Assembly (NCBI GenBank): GCA_030704615.1
Contig: CM060734.1
Span: 13,208,001-13,268,000, forward strand
Direction: 5' to 3'
Origin: Takakia lepidozioides
Taxonomy: Eukaryota; Streptophyta; Takakiopsida; Takakiales; Takakiaceae
Length of the DNA: 60,000 bases
Of the stretch, positions 40,985 to 52,646 are shown piece by piece (the stretch's first letter is position 1; every line of letters begins with the position of its first letter). Made by a program: the position numbers and the translations under genes. The notes beneath the pieces were generated by a model. That model was not told where the DNA came from. It made no database searches and saw only the letters and a list, made by a program, of their open reading frames with translations.

Positions 40985-42242
40985 GTGCGTGCAAGCCTGG
41001 CAGTGCTGGATAAGGGCAAGGAAATCCATGGGGACATTGTCAAAGCTGGAATTTTAGCAGATGTCATTCTGAATAGTACCCTGGTGGACATGTATGCTAA
41101 ATGTGGGTGCATTGATGATGCAAAGGGAGTGTTCGACCTAATGGCTGAACGAAATGTGGTGTCTTGGAGCGGAATGATTGCAGGATATGCACAACGTGGG
41201 TGCGGGATGGAGGCTTTGGAGACCTATGAGCAAATGGTGTGGGAAGGGGTGAAGCCCGCGTGTGCAAGCCTAGCAGCCCTAGAAAAGGGCAAAGAGGTCC
41301 ATGGTGACATCATCAAAGTGGGAATTGAACCAGATATTGTTCTGAACAATACCCTCGTGGACATGTATGCCAATTGTGGGTGCATCGAGGATGCAAAGGG
41401 AGTGTTCAACAATATGACTGAAGGAGATGTGGTGTCTTGTAACGCCATGATTGCAAGATATGCACAGCTTGGGCGCGGGATGGAGGCTCGGCCCTGAGAT
41501 GCATACTAAATTCTGTAAGTTAGCTCGTTGGCTTCTGAAAGAGGATCAAGAGAGGGAGTGACTGTCCATAATGCCTCTTCTGCCTCTTCTGGGCATGTGA
41601 AGATGCTTTGTGAGGTAGGCAGATTGAAAGAGGCTCTACAGACTTTAAACCAAGGAACATTTCAGCAAATTCAGATATGTATGTGGTATGATGCTTTGGA
41701 TGAGCAAATGATGCACGAAGGGGTGAAGCTGAACCAAATCACGATTGTTTGTGTTTGCAATGCGTGTGCAAGCCTGGGAGCCCTAGAAAAAGGGAAAGAG
41801 GTCCATGGTGACATCTACAAAGCTAGAAGTGTACCAGATTTCATTCTGAACACAGCCCTGGTGGACATGTATGCCAAATGTGGGTGCATTGAGGATGCAA
41901 AGGGAGTTTTCAACACTATGGCTGATCGAGATGTGGTGTCGTGGAACGTGATGCTTGCAGGGTATGCACAACAAGTATGGAGGCTTTGAGACCTATGATC
42001 ACATGATGGGGGAAGGGGTGAAGCCCGACCACATAACATTTGTGTGCATTTGTAATGCTTGTGTAAGCCTGGCAGCGCTAGAAAAGGGCAAAGAGGTGCA
42101 TGGAGACATCATCAAAGCTGGAATTGTACCAAACATCATTCTGAACACTGCCCTGGCAACTCTGGAAGAGAACAAAGAGGTCCATGGCAACATCGTCAGA
42201 GCTGGATATTGTCACGTGCTCTTCTTCATGCAGTTCATTTGA
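40985..42242 (+). pseudogene. Pentatricopeptide-repeat (PPR) gene, decayed
   Basis: Tandem PLS-type PPR motifs: GKEIHGDIVKAGI, ILNSTLVDMYAKCGCIDDAK, FDLMAERNVVSWSGMIAGYA, then repeats with KEVHGDIIKVGI, VDMYANCGCIEDAK and so on up to 42,200. PPR proteins of plants bind organellar RNA for editing, splicing or stability. The frame is open 40,985-41,497, resumes 41,528-41,989, then shifts into 41,955-42,242. Within repeats the usual D-x-I/T-F-x-x-x-x-x-A segment is missing at 41,257 (VKP joins ACASLAAL) and the central VDMYAKCG part is missing at 42,157, as expected from deletions between repeats. No start codon, no C-terminal E/DYW domain. An antisense PPR piece is at 53,340-53,620. Confidence 0.8.
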
Positions 42243-42540
42243 TTTCGTGCATTGATAGCATGGTCTATATGTTCTGAAGTCTGAATCACATAGGCAATGA
42301 CATGGTCATCCCCAGTGTGCAGGGATTCTGTTGGTTGCAATGCCGTAGTAGATTGATTGTAGCATCTGTGTTGCTATTCAGACACAGTAGAAACAATATT
42401 GCACATGTATGAACTACAAGTTGCAGCCCCCAAGTCAGTGCAACCAGCAGGAGTGCCTGGTTCCCAACCCACAATCGATGTAGTCACTAGTGAGGTAGTG
42501 CATTTCAAACCTCCAGTTGCATCTGTCACTTCAACACTCC
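42243..42540. other. No gene seen
   Basis: Flank of the PPR remnant, no supported feature. Confidence 0.3.
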
Positions 42541-43135
42541 AGTTGTCGACTCCACTTGCAAGTCGTGAAGGCAACCAGCAAACAATTCACTGCGTCACGT
42601 GCGTCCTTGAAGGTAACCGCTAGTCCGGTCGCTACTACAAGTCCGGCACTCCGAGACATAGTTCACAACTTCGTAGTCTGACCGTGCAGTCGTTGAAACG
42701 ACTTGCTAGTTATTTTTTGAACTACTGGTTAGTGCTCGTGTAGTACGAGATCATAACTATTCAGCTGTGTGAAGCAACACGGCTACGACGCGTGTCCTGC
42801 CTCCAAGAGAACACGTGGAGTTTTCACACCGAGCCACGCGGCTGTATTCCCGGCATGCACACGGTGGGAAGTCGCAACCCCCCGGTCAAAAGTCCACTGT
42901 GGTCAAGGTCCAAGATTCAGTCAACGCCGCGCGTGGCGACGCCACGTGGCCACACCTTAAAAATGACCTTGCAGTTGGCATCACGACTGACTGGAACGAC
43001 TCCGACCACGTAATGACCGGAACGACTGGGCTGTCCGATAGGTCTTGTCCTTTCGGACTCGTAGTCGCCCAGTCATTTTTTGACTGAAATGACTGGGTTT
43101 CCAGTCATTTTTTGAGTCATTATTTTGGCGATTCC
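42541..43135. repeat. Block rich in GTCGTT/AACGAC and AGTCATT inverted repeats
   Basis: Many short inverted repeats of a common style: CAGTCGTTgaAACGACTtG at 42,687-42,704, CCCAGTCATT (43,068-43,077) with AATGACTGGG (43,088-43,097), a further CCAGTCATTTTTTGA at about 43,100, and several copies of ACTGG/AACGACT. It fills the gap between the PPR remnant and the LINE piece. It resembles the other palindrome blocks in style but not in sequence. Confidence 0.55.
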
Positions 43136-43149
43136 TTGTAGTGACTATA

Positions 43150-44815
43150 CGCCACCAACACCATAACCACAGAAACCGACCCTCGCCCTCAAACACCTAA
43201 TACGCTACATACCGTACCGGATGACAACCTCTATACAACATCAACCCCCCCACTTGCTACACTCGACCCCTCCACCAACTCCCCACTGAATGCCACAGAA
43301 GCCCACGTCTCCCCCCCACACAACTCAGACGACACTAATGCCTATATCATCGAAGCCATACTAGGGGTAAAAACCCAAACGTCAATTGACGCCTTTGGGG
43401 CCACCTGCATAGATACATACTACCACTGCAAATGGGCTGGGTACTCCTCAGAAGATAACACATGGCAGATAGAGGATGATCTATTCGACCCCCATGACGA
43501 TTGTGACCCGGACCACAACTTGGCCCTTCTCACCACCTTCTATAAACATACCAACACCGATTACCTAACACATCTTCATCATCAACACACTACCCCCACT
43601 CAACCTAGGGACAACCGATACGTCCACCAACCGCTCTTTGCCCCAACGTACACATTTGCATAACTGAATGCAACCCCGACAAAGATGTCCAGCATAACCA
43701 GCCACTTATCCACATGGGCCCCCGCCTCTCCACTATCTACGCGCCACATGGTCGCTTCATGGGGATCATCCCCAACAACCGACTCGCATGGCTATGGGAA
43801 AAGTACTCTGCTGCAAGCGTACACTTACACTCCCTACAACCTTTGAAACAAGACTTTGCCACCGAACTATATTGGCTTGTTGACCGATACCTCAAAGACA
43901 CCCCTCCCAAGAAGCCACGATCCCTCGCCAGACTCAAAACTGCATGCGCACATCACACAATACCACAGGATATTCTTGCCTTACTCATAAACGCCTTTCA
44001 GATCACTCACTTGTATTACTCCAGTCCACTGACATGCCCTATGGACGTACACACATTCTCCAGTCCACATCACATAGACTGTATTTTTGGCGCCACCGGT
44101 AGTGCTACCCAACACATTTGGGTTGGCAGGGGCTTGGCCCACCCCCCCCTGGCCCTCTTACTCATGAAGCTCTTCGTTGGGCAAGAATTGCCGCTCACTC
44201 TTCCCCCTCCACCTCCACAATCCTGATCCTCACACAGCAAAACACACCCAGTACCTCCCACCCTCTCTTATGTCTCCCGGTAGGGGTCAACCTACTAGCC
44301 ACAATTGATCCAAATCAACTTAAGTATGTTCATACCCCCCCTCTCCCCAAATACCTTAAACGGAAAGAACCTACCCTAACCCTGGTCCTACACGTTCAAC
44401 ACCCCCTACACACAGACATACTGACACCCTTCCTCCACCATCTCGAGCAGCTGTTAACCATAACCCATAAAATGAAGGCCACCATCCACTACCCCGATAC
44501 ACCCCTCCACATCCACGCAACCGTCACACCCTTCTGGATTTAAACAAACAATGCTTGGGACATGGCGCAACCCCCCCCCCCCCCCCCCCAAAAAAAGAAA
44601 TACCATCAACCCCCCCCTCCCCCCATTCCTTCAATATATCAACAAAACACCTCCCTCAAGTATCCCCCAACTAACTCAAACTACACGGATGGATCCCTCA
44701 CCAACCATAATGTTGGGTATGGAATTTACCACGCCAGCGACGGTCAGGGCGTTGCCTTACGGCTCCCTGGCCCTACCACCATTCTAAGAGCAGAACTTAT
44801 GGCACAAAAACAACT
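43150..44815 (+). mobile_element. Dualen-like LINE piece, chromodomain to RNase H
   Basis: Second copy of the middle of the LINE at 8,045-11,478. Chromodomain at 43,337-43,505 (YIIEAILGVKTQTSIDAFG, YYHCKWAGYSSEDNTWQIE), then LALLTTFYKHTN, the FMGIIPNNRLAWLWEKY to ELYWLVDRYLKDTPPKK segment (open frame 43,714-44,226), the unknown domain to 44,545 and the start of RNase H (YTDGSL, GYGIYHAS, RAELMA). It stops at about 44,815 in the middle of RNase H. A run of about 19 C with one interruption at 44,571-44,589 breaks the frame. It is less decayed than the first copy in the 43,714-44,543 part. Confidence 0.75.
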
Positions 44816-44865
44816 GGAGCAAATTCTGACTTTACCTTTATGCCATGGATATCATTCTCAATAGG

Positions 44866-45103
44866 GAGGCCTACAAGTCTGAGTGTGGGCCAGAAAGATA
44901 AAGAGACATGTGAGTTATACTTTGTGACCCTTTGGATTTGGAACTGCCCCACTTGAACTCCTACTAGGCTTTAATTGACCTCACTTTAAGTTGGAATTAG
45001 GACAATTTAAATTCTTCTAGATAGAGGTTCGCTATGAAACAGTTGCACCCTCTTTTCCATGGATAAAGAAGTTAAAATATTTAGGCTAGCTTGTACAACT
45101 CAT
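44866..45103. other. No gene seen
   Basis: AT-rich junction between the LINE piece and the minus-strand gypsy remnant; nothing recognised. Confidence 0.3.
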
Positions 45104-45821
45104 TTAGTGAAACTCAGGTGTGGCCTGAACTTTAGAGCTTCTAGCTTGAGCTCCCATTGCTAGAATGCACAAAAAGGCAGATGTATGCCATCCCGGCACC
45201 ATCTCCTCATCTGTCTCACCATGCCACCGAGCCCCAGTATCATCGTGCTCGCTCGTGCATGGATTACGACTCAACCCATCTACATCCTGATTGACTATAC
45301 CGGCTCGATGCACCACCTAGAAGTCATACTTTTGAAGCATAAGTGCCCACCGTGCAAGCTTCCCTGTAAGCTTGTCTGACTCCATCAACCACTTCAATGG
45401 TTGGTGATCCGTGACAAGGGTGAAGAGATTGCCGTAGAGGTAGCATCTAAAATGTGCCACTGCCCATACTATAGCTAGACACTCCCATTCATAGTAACTA
45501 TACTTCGCCTCGATACCATTATTTGAGCGGCTAACATATGCCACCACAAATTCTCTTCCCTCATCATCCACCTGTGTAAGCACTGCTCCAATCCCCAACA
45601 TACTCCAATACGTATGTAGCTGGAAAGGCCGCCCCCAAATAGGCCGCCTCCTTGAGTTCCTCAAAGGCTTCCTCCTGCTCCTCCTCCCACTGCCACTCCT
45701 GACCCACCTTAGTCAACTTGGTAAGAGCTTTGGCAATGCTGCTAAATCCCTTGACAAACCGTCGATAGTAGTTTGTCAACCCCATGAAAGCACAAAATTG
45801 GCCATACAAAGCAGCCCACAT
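45104..45821 (-). pseudogene. Gypsy RT connection and RNase H remnant
   Basis: Homologous to the RNase H part of the element at 22,050-29,400: FMGLTNYYRRFVKGFSSIAK and EWQWEEEQEEAFEELKEAA (45,821-45,664), MLGIGAVLTQVDDEGREFVV, ECLAIVWAVAHF, TDHQPLKWLMESDKL (to 45,317), and NQDVDGLSRNP near 45,280. All RNase H motifs are present but in two frames. Both ends are abrupt: the left lies near 45,104 and the right near 45,821, where unassigned sequence starts. Confidence 0.85.
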
Positions 45822-48800
45822 GAGAACATGTCAGAAAAACCTGAAATTTTCAGTGCAGGTGTCTTACCTGGCAGGGTACAAGATTCTGGTTTGTCTCATC
45901 TCAAAAAAATTCATAGCTGGGAAATTCGATAAGAAAAGCTGTGTTTTTTACCCCATTGTAAATAGGAAATTTGTTTTTGGCCCAACTTTCAACATTATAA
46001 TCTTGCAATCCGGCGGTTCGATTTGGACCAGACTTTTTGTGGTCATAGCTGGGGTAGGAACATATTACAACGGTCAGTTTTACACGGCCTGAGGAAATCT
46101 CAATATAGAAATTATTTAGTGGGGAAGGGTCAAGTTTTTGGGAGTGGACCCAAAAATTGGGGTTAGTCCTTTAGGGGTTAACAGATATGGAGGGAACATT
46201 TATGGAGGGTACACTGTATTCCTATTGTTTTCCACCAATTTTCATGATGCGAGGTTTGTCCGGTTCCTAGTTTGAGGGATGTGTTGACACGCTTCCACGG
46301 GACAGATAGCAGAGACTAGTATTGATCGAAGGAAGATGCAAGATCAGCAGACAAGAGATGGTACTCTTCACCACGCAGAGATGACAGTACTGTAGAGTGA
46401 TTCGTAGTGAAGAGTGTTTGTGTCGGCCTTAACACGTCATTGTCTTCAGGTTCGGCATAGACATGCAAGACAATGTTCGTCCCTGTGCAAGTCATTCGAG
46501 AATGATTGGGACGACCTTTTGTATCCGATCCCCTGTTCGGACTCCAAACACATATCAGAGATATTAGCCCAAGATGGGTTCGACTTGCCTAGACTTCATT
46601 TACGCTCATATATCTCACAATTCCCAAGTGATACACCCCTTGCAGCTTTACAAAAGTATGTTGGGGCGAAATGATGTTGATTGCTCAAAGTACAGACAAA
46701 CGTAAGTAGGTGGGATCGAAGATCTTGTGAGTTGTCAACCAAACTTGGACAGCGGGGGATGGGTACTGTGCTCGATCCCTGGGTGTCAGAGATGCAAACT
46801 TGACTCATTCCATATGCGATATCTGAAATGCGTGCTCATTCATACTCAGGAGCAATTGGGCAAGATAGCGATGTGCAGATCTGAGCATAAGTGGAGGTGG
46901 GAGAGTAAGAAACGATTTGATGCTATCGCATGCAACCCAAGAGACTGGTGTGCAATTTTTATTCCCTCTTATTTAGAGGAACCCAAAACTAAAAATGAAG
47001 CTTCGATTGAATCCATTGATGGGCATCGGTATAGTTTGGAATTACATCACTGGAGTCCATTGCATAATGATTACAAAACTTCGATCTTTAACTTTTGAGG
47101 AGGCTTGTGATGGATGTTCGATTAGAGAAGCACATAATATGCTCGAAATACATAGGCATTGGACATGTTGGAAGGCATAAACTCTACTCGAATTTTTCTT
47201 TTGGTCCTGCCACAGTTTCATATTAGCCATATGCCTATTTCAGATTCTCGGTTTCTACATGAGACGTCATCTCGGTCTTTGCGTGCCTCACAACAGTATC
47301 CGCAATGCATGTTCCTTTGTTTGCCTTCATGTCATGAAGTGGTGTATGGTAGTTTGTTGAAAACAAGATTTCAACCTAGATTTGGGTAGCAAATCCTGCG
47401 TTTGTGTCTCTCAAGTCATTGGACTTCCTCTGTGATTTGTTCGAAGTCACGAATCCTGTTGGACATAGCTACAACATTCCGATCAGTCCCATGTAGTTTG
47501 CTGAATAGCTGGCACATGTAACAAATGCATGTCGGGGGCGAACCAACAAATTGGTATTTTCAAAGCAACTCTGTGAAATGCATGACAGAAAAGAAGACAA
47601 TTTTTCTCCGCCCACTCGACCTTGTGAAATGAGGTGAGATCATCTATTTGTGAATGCAGTTTCTGAGCAATTCGTTGGCTAATTGTCAGTTGTACTAGCT
47701 AAGAAGTTACGACTGTACTAGCGACATCGGTTACAACAATTACAATTATGATAGACTGGAGTTCATGCTCAACATGGTGCTGAGACATACTTGAAGTAGT
47801 TGCCTCGGGATAGGTTTCAAGAGTTGTGAGAGTGATCTCATGCAACAGAATTGTAAAACTTGCCTCATGGCTATGTTGTTAGTTACGATCGCTCAAGTTG
47901 TTCGATTTATAAGGAGCATCATAGTGCTTCAGGTCTCTTCCGGCATTGAGGTTTTGGCTACTGATTGCCATGACAGTGTATGCTAGCTTTTTGGAGGATC
48001 CTCTCTCTGCTGCACAGGCCTGAAGATCTGTTACCCAGAACAGAACTGTTGCACAGGCTCTGCAGATCTGTTGATCAACCCCTCGCCTCTGTGGAGTTTG
48101 TAAATGTCTTTAATGTCCTGAGTCATTGTGGCAACTCCCGGAAACCCCAGGGTTCTTGTTTCCAGTATAATCCAAAGAAGGATTGCCCTGGATTTCAAGC
48201 CGGTACCTGCACTGCCCACCCGAGACTCCTGTAAACCATCTCTGACAGACGACAAAGCTAGAGGGCAGGCAATGAGGAACTTGCTTGTCAAGCCTCTAAC
48301 AAGAATTACGGATTTTCTGTGCTCTTTTGGGAGGATTATGCCAGACAGAGCCTCGAGGATTAACCATTCGACTGTTTAGATGAGTAGCAAAGCGAACTCC
48401 TGAAGATGGGGGTTATACCTTAGATCTTTCCTCCGACAGCCTGAATCAGTATTTCTGCTCAAACTCGTGATTGCGTCGATCTATAATTCTTGCAATCGGA
48501 CCTGAAGGTAGGGCATAGCCCACGTTCGCAGGAACAGCTCTCTCTACAAATATGTGACCCTCACTACATCTTCTCCTGCAGTTTGATCGCAGTTCCAATT
48601 CCAGTCCCATTCCCCTTATTGTTTGGGCATCAAAACAAACAACTGCCAAATCTTAGATTCGTCACCTCTGTGTGCACTGTTCATAGCCTTAGAGGTCGAG
48701 ACTAAACGATCAGACTATTTAGCTCAGTAGCAAAGCGCAATCCTGTGCTTTCGAATATTTTAAATGTGGCTTATACTGTAAATCTGTCAGAGTCTCTGAA

Positions 48801-49101
48801 TGCACCAGAGCTGTGTGTCTGATCCAACTCCTGGTTTGCTTGCGATGGCAAGTTCCACTCCATAATCCTTTGCAGGTTTAGTATTCGGCACTAACAATGC
48901 CCTTAAGGTAGGTCACGACTCACGTTGGCAGGTGCAGTCAATGAGTACATCTGTGTGTGTATGTGTGTGGGTGTGTTTGTGTGGGTGGCCCAGATTCGTT
49001 CTTCTACTGCTTTTTCATTAGAAAGTTCCAATTCAATGCAAGGGTGAAAATTAAGAGGCTGCAGAGAATTGCAACTAACGGGGAATAGGGCGAGATACGA
49101 A
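45822..49101. other. Mostly unassigned; possible gene piece at 46,727-47,180
   Basis: About 3.3 kb without a recognised domain. Plus-strand frames 46,414-46,674 (FDLPRLHLRSYISQFPSDTP) and 46,727-47,098 followed one frame over to 47,182 (SIDGHRYSLELHHWSPLH, FEEACDGCSIREAHNML) look protein-like and may be exons of an unknown gene or a decayed one. Between 48,360 and 48,960 two stretches starting near 48,365 and 48,700 share words (agtagcaaagcg, AAGGTAGG, CACGTT-GCAGG), suggesting an old tandem duplication. The part just before 49,102 would carry the promoter and 5' leader of the SAM-domain gene; a TG-rich tract is at 48,952-48,983. Confidence 0.4.
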
Positions 49102-50996
49102 ATGGCCAAGACCAAACGGAAGCATCTGGCAGCTCTCGAAGCAATCAAAGACATCGTCCCTGTGACCGAGAAAGAACACAAGACCCATTATTTCCAGGCA
49201 GAACGCAGGCTTTCAAGCAAACCAGCACCGAAAGAAGTGTCTCCAGTGGTCGAAGTGAGACAACAGCGTGTTATTATCTGGATTCCTCCCCCAACCTCAA
49301 ACCCTAAGCGAAGGGCTCCCCAATCCCTGACAAATACCAACGGAGTTGCCGAAGCAGTGACAAATGACGAAGCCACAACGGTTTCCAGGAAGAGGAAGCA
49401 TGCCATCGAGGAGGCGAAAGAAGCAGATTCTCCCGCCACTGACCCAGCAGAGGTCAACAGGAGCTACTCAAAGGTATGGGATTCTGTTTCTTGTCGTATT
49501 GTAACACTCATCAAGCCTGATGCCTCATCATGTCGTTTCTAGGAGGTTTGCTTTGGTCAGGCATAGTTGGGGTTCTGTGTGCATCCTCTGGACTTCCCAT
49601 GAAGAGTTTGAAGAAAAATTACGCTCTGCATCCCCCCTTGGCATGAGTTTACGTTTCTACCACTGGGTCACAAATCTAAGTGTGACTGACTCCATGCACC
49701 TTCTAGACATTCATAAGTTCGATATTCTGTTGTGTTCTCACACCTTAGGTCATACTCAAGCTCGGCAACTGGAGAAGAGAGAAGGTGATCGACGAGGCTG
49801 GGCCTTCAATGGAGGCTGCCCAAGTCATCACTACAGAGGCTGGACCTTTATTAGCTACCCAAGTCAACATTACAGAACAATCTACCCACAAACCAAGTAC
49901 TAAGATTGAGCTTTATATGTCTCCCAAAAAGAGGACAAGATCCCAGCGTGTAACCTCCAAAATTCCTCCCTCCCTACCTGCACCCTTGGGGTGTGAAGCT
50001 GGAAGTGAAGCTGTTCCAGCTGACAATTTCTGCGACCCTCCTGTAGGGATAAATGGCAGCAGTAAGAGAGAGACAGATGGAGTACCTGAAGACTGCAATA
50101 GGGAGAGAATTGCAGAAACTCCCACAATATTGAACAAAAAATGGCCACCTGTGATACAGAAGAGAAGAGCAAGTTCCCTGAAGGGTTTACTAGCAGCTGA
50201 TCCAGGCCCCCAAAGTCCAATTGACAAGGTAGAAGAGATGACTATGATCAGAAAAATAGAGGCTGTGCCTTCAATGGAGACCGCTCAACCCATCACTACA
50301 GAGAAATCTCCCCATGAGCCAACGAGTAAGATAGGTCTTTACATGTCTTCAAAAAGGAGAACAAGACCCCAGCGGGTTGTCTTCAATATCCCTCCATTAC
50401 CTGCGCCAGAGGTAATGAGGTGTGCCGCTGAAAGTGAAGCTGTTCAAGCTAATGCCTGTGCCTCCCCTGTCGGGATGACTTTCCACTGTAAGAGAGAGAC
50501 AAATGGCGTACTTGAAGACTGCACTAGAGACACACTGGCGGATACTCCCACCACGTTGAGCAAAAAGAGTCCACCTGCGACACAGAAAAGACGAGCAAGC
50601 TCTCTGAAGGGTTTGTTGGCAGCTGATCCAGCCCCCCAAAGTCCATTTGACAAGATAGGAGGAATGCCCATGAACAGAAAAGCCGAGGCTGCAACGGGCA
50701 CAGATAAACAGATTTCTATGAATGAACAGCAGAAAGTTTCTGTTTCTTTAAATAGGCCAACCCTCTGCAACAGAGTAAATAGACCAGAAGTAGTGACAGC
50801 AAAGCTGAAGGAATCAGGAGGCTTAAATGAATGGCTGATTGAGCGAGGGCTTGGGGTGTTTGTTGGATTGTTTGAAGAGAGGAAGATTGACGAAGCTGCC
50901 TTGGTGCAGCTCACGATGGGATCTCTTAAGGAGATGGGAGTCCATGCGGTGGGACCACGTAGAAAATTGATTTCTGCAATAGAGGGTCTTCTCTGA
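49102..50996 (+). CDS. SAM-domain protein, two exons
   Basis: Best host-gene candidate of the window. Exon 1, 49,102-49,473 (ATG, 124 codons), ends at AAG/GTATGG; exon 2 starts at 49,749 after a pyrimidine-rich CACCTTAG and joins in phase 0, giving about 539 residues. C terminus (about 50,815-50,993) is a sterile alpha motif: LNEWLIERGLGVFVGLFEE, LVQLTMGSLKEMGV, GPRRKLISAIEGLL, closest in form to the plant SAM family with a G-P-R-K/R-K-L ending; such domains self-associate or bind partners or RNA. N terminus is basic (MAKTKRKH) with a VIIWIPPP strand seen in plant relatives. The middle is low-complexity and carries a duplicated unit (see repeat entry). No stop or frameshift. Function unknown. 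Confidence 0.82.
49803..50700 (+). repeat. Internal coding duplication in the SAM-domain gene
   Basis: Two in-frame units of about 142 codons. Matching pieces: PSMEAAQVITTE with PSMETAQPITTE, IELYMSPKKRTRSQRV (from 49,905) with IGLYMSSKRRTRPQRV (from 50,331), KRETDGVPEDCNRE with KRETNGVLEDCTRD, and QKRRASSLKGLLAADP in both. Offset 426 nt. Conservation of the KRRASSLKGLLAADP block while the rest drifts suggests a functional short motif, possibly a phosphorylation or docking site. Confidence 0.9.
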
Positions 50997-52646
50997 TCTT
51001 GTTGTGTGCCCCTTGGTGATATGCCTCAGCAGCTTTATTATGTGCTGTAGCTTCAAGCTTCAAATCTTGAGAATTGCTCCTTCCCCCTGTAGGTGCACAC
51101 CCCCATCTATTGTGTGGCCTTGGATCATGTCATCTGTAAACTGTTCTAACATGTGATTACTGGGGAAATACGGGGGCTTGGTAATTCTTGTTCGAAGGAT
51201 TGGAGACTGTTGGCAGATTGTGTCATCGAGACCAGAATTCCAAAAAGTTCAGCCCTTGGACGAACATATTTGATTCTTGACTGCATGCACTCTGCTTGTA
51301 GAGCATGTCTGCAAGAAAAGACATGCCTATAAGTGAGGCTTGGTGTATACAACGTAGAGCGAAGCTCTACCACACCAGCAAGTTCTTAGGTAACCCACAA
51401 ACCCATATTAAATGCTTGGTCATTTCAGGGGAGAGGTTACTTCTTTCTGTATTGGTGTTCTGAGAGATCTGGAGTCAGGTTTTGTTCAAAACCATGTGAA
51501 AGATCACAAGTCAGTCTGGCTTGTTCATGGTATGACCGTGTTCAAAATCGTATTTCTTGTTCTTCTGCTATCTGGCCTCAAACCTTCGTGGCCCGAACAC
51601 TGTTGGATGCCAAGCAGATGACATTCACCTACGCCATAACACATGTTCCATCCATCTAAGTGATGTTTCTGCTTGGCCCCCAAGCAGAAACATCAAGGGC
51701 ATGACCCCCTCCTCTTTCCTTCACATGAACCTGTTGTTCCCTCAGCAATCTATCTGAACCTTCAGATCTGGTATAATTCTTCTTGAGCCTCCAGGTCTCC
51801 TGGAGGACTCTTTGGTAACCAAAATCTCTTCAATATCTTTTATCAGCAGGCAATAGCCCTCCAGATAGTGGTTCCCTTCATTTACGACAGATTCTCAACG
51901 AAATGTTTCATTACAGTTTCATGTCTGGAATATTGCAGTCCATTTTAGTAGGGTACTGGTTTGTGAAAAAGAGAATTGTCGCTGATCATGGCATATGGCC
52001 CTCGGGTGTACTATTCCTTAGCAGCTTGGAAGTATCAGCAGACCCTCAGAATCTGCGCTCTGTAGGTGCATATCCCATCAATTTTGTCAAGTTTTCTTAT
52101 GGCCTTGGATCATTTCAGTTTGTTTTCTTATGGCCTTGGATCATGTCATAAAAAAACTCTTGTGACATGTTTCTGGAGAAATAAGCGATCCGAGGTCATT
52201 TGATTGAAGGCAATTGGCACCTGCTTCTATGAGACCTATCTCATCAACTTCAGCCTTTGGGCCAGCGTGTTCCATTCGTGCTTGCACACTCTCCTTCTAT
52301 AGCGTGCCAAGACGAAAAGTGGCTGTAAGACTGGTGTAGTATAGAACGCAGCTCTGCAAAACCAGTATTTCCTCACAGCCGCTTTTCTAGCTTATATAGA
52401 TTTCAGAAAGAAACAACTCAAATAGGATAAACTATAACTTGTCGAAAAGACAAAAAGGTACAACAGTTATAGCCATTTGTTTAAAAGCCTTCATATTTTA
52501 CAAGGAATCTGCATGTATATGACCTTCTATGTCAGGTTTAACCTACTAGCAGTCGAAAGAACCACTATGGCCAGGAACATAAATGGTCAAATACTAGATT
52601 GAAACCAAAAGATGTGCCAAAGACCCCATATCTGTTTATAACAGAC
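50997..52646. other. 3' flank with two diverged direct repeats
   Basis: No gene. The stretch around 51,090-51,390 resembles 52,060-52,370: both have TGTAGGTGCA, GGCCTTGGATCATGTCAT, an ACATGT with CTGG-GAAATA soon after, and near the end a GTGTA-TA-A-CG-AG-GC-GCTCT block before a CCAG-A-T piece. Offset is about 970-980 bp. GCCTTGGATCAT occurs a third time at about 52,102. Likely an old duplication including 3' untranslated sequence of the SAM gene. Confidence 0.5.

Noticed and set aside
50397-50914. Minus-strand ORFs within the SAM-domain gene
   Set aside because: They are shadows of the plus-strand coding exon; the plus strand has the recognised domain, splice sites and codon-level repeat.
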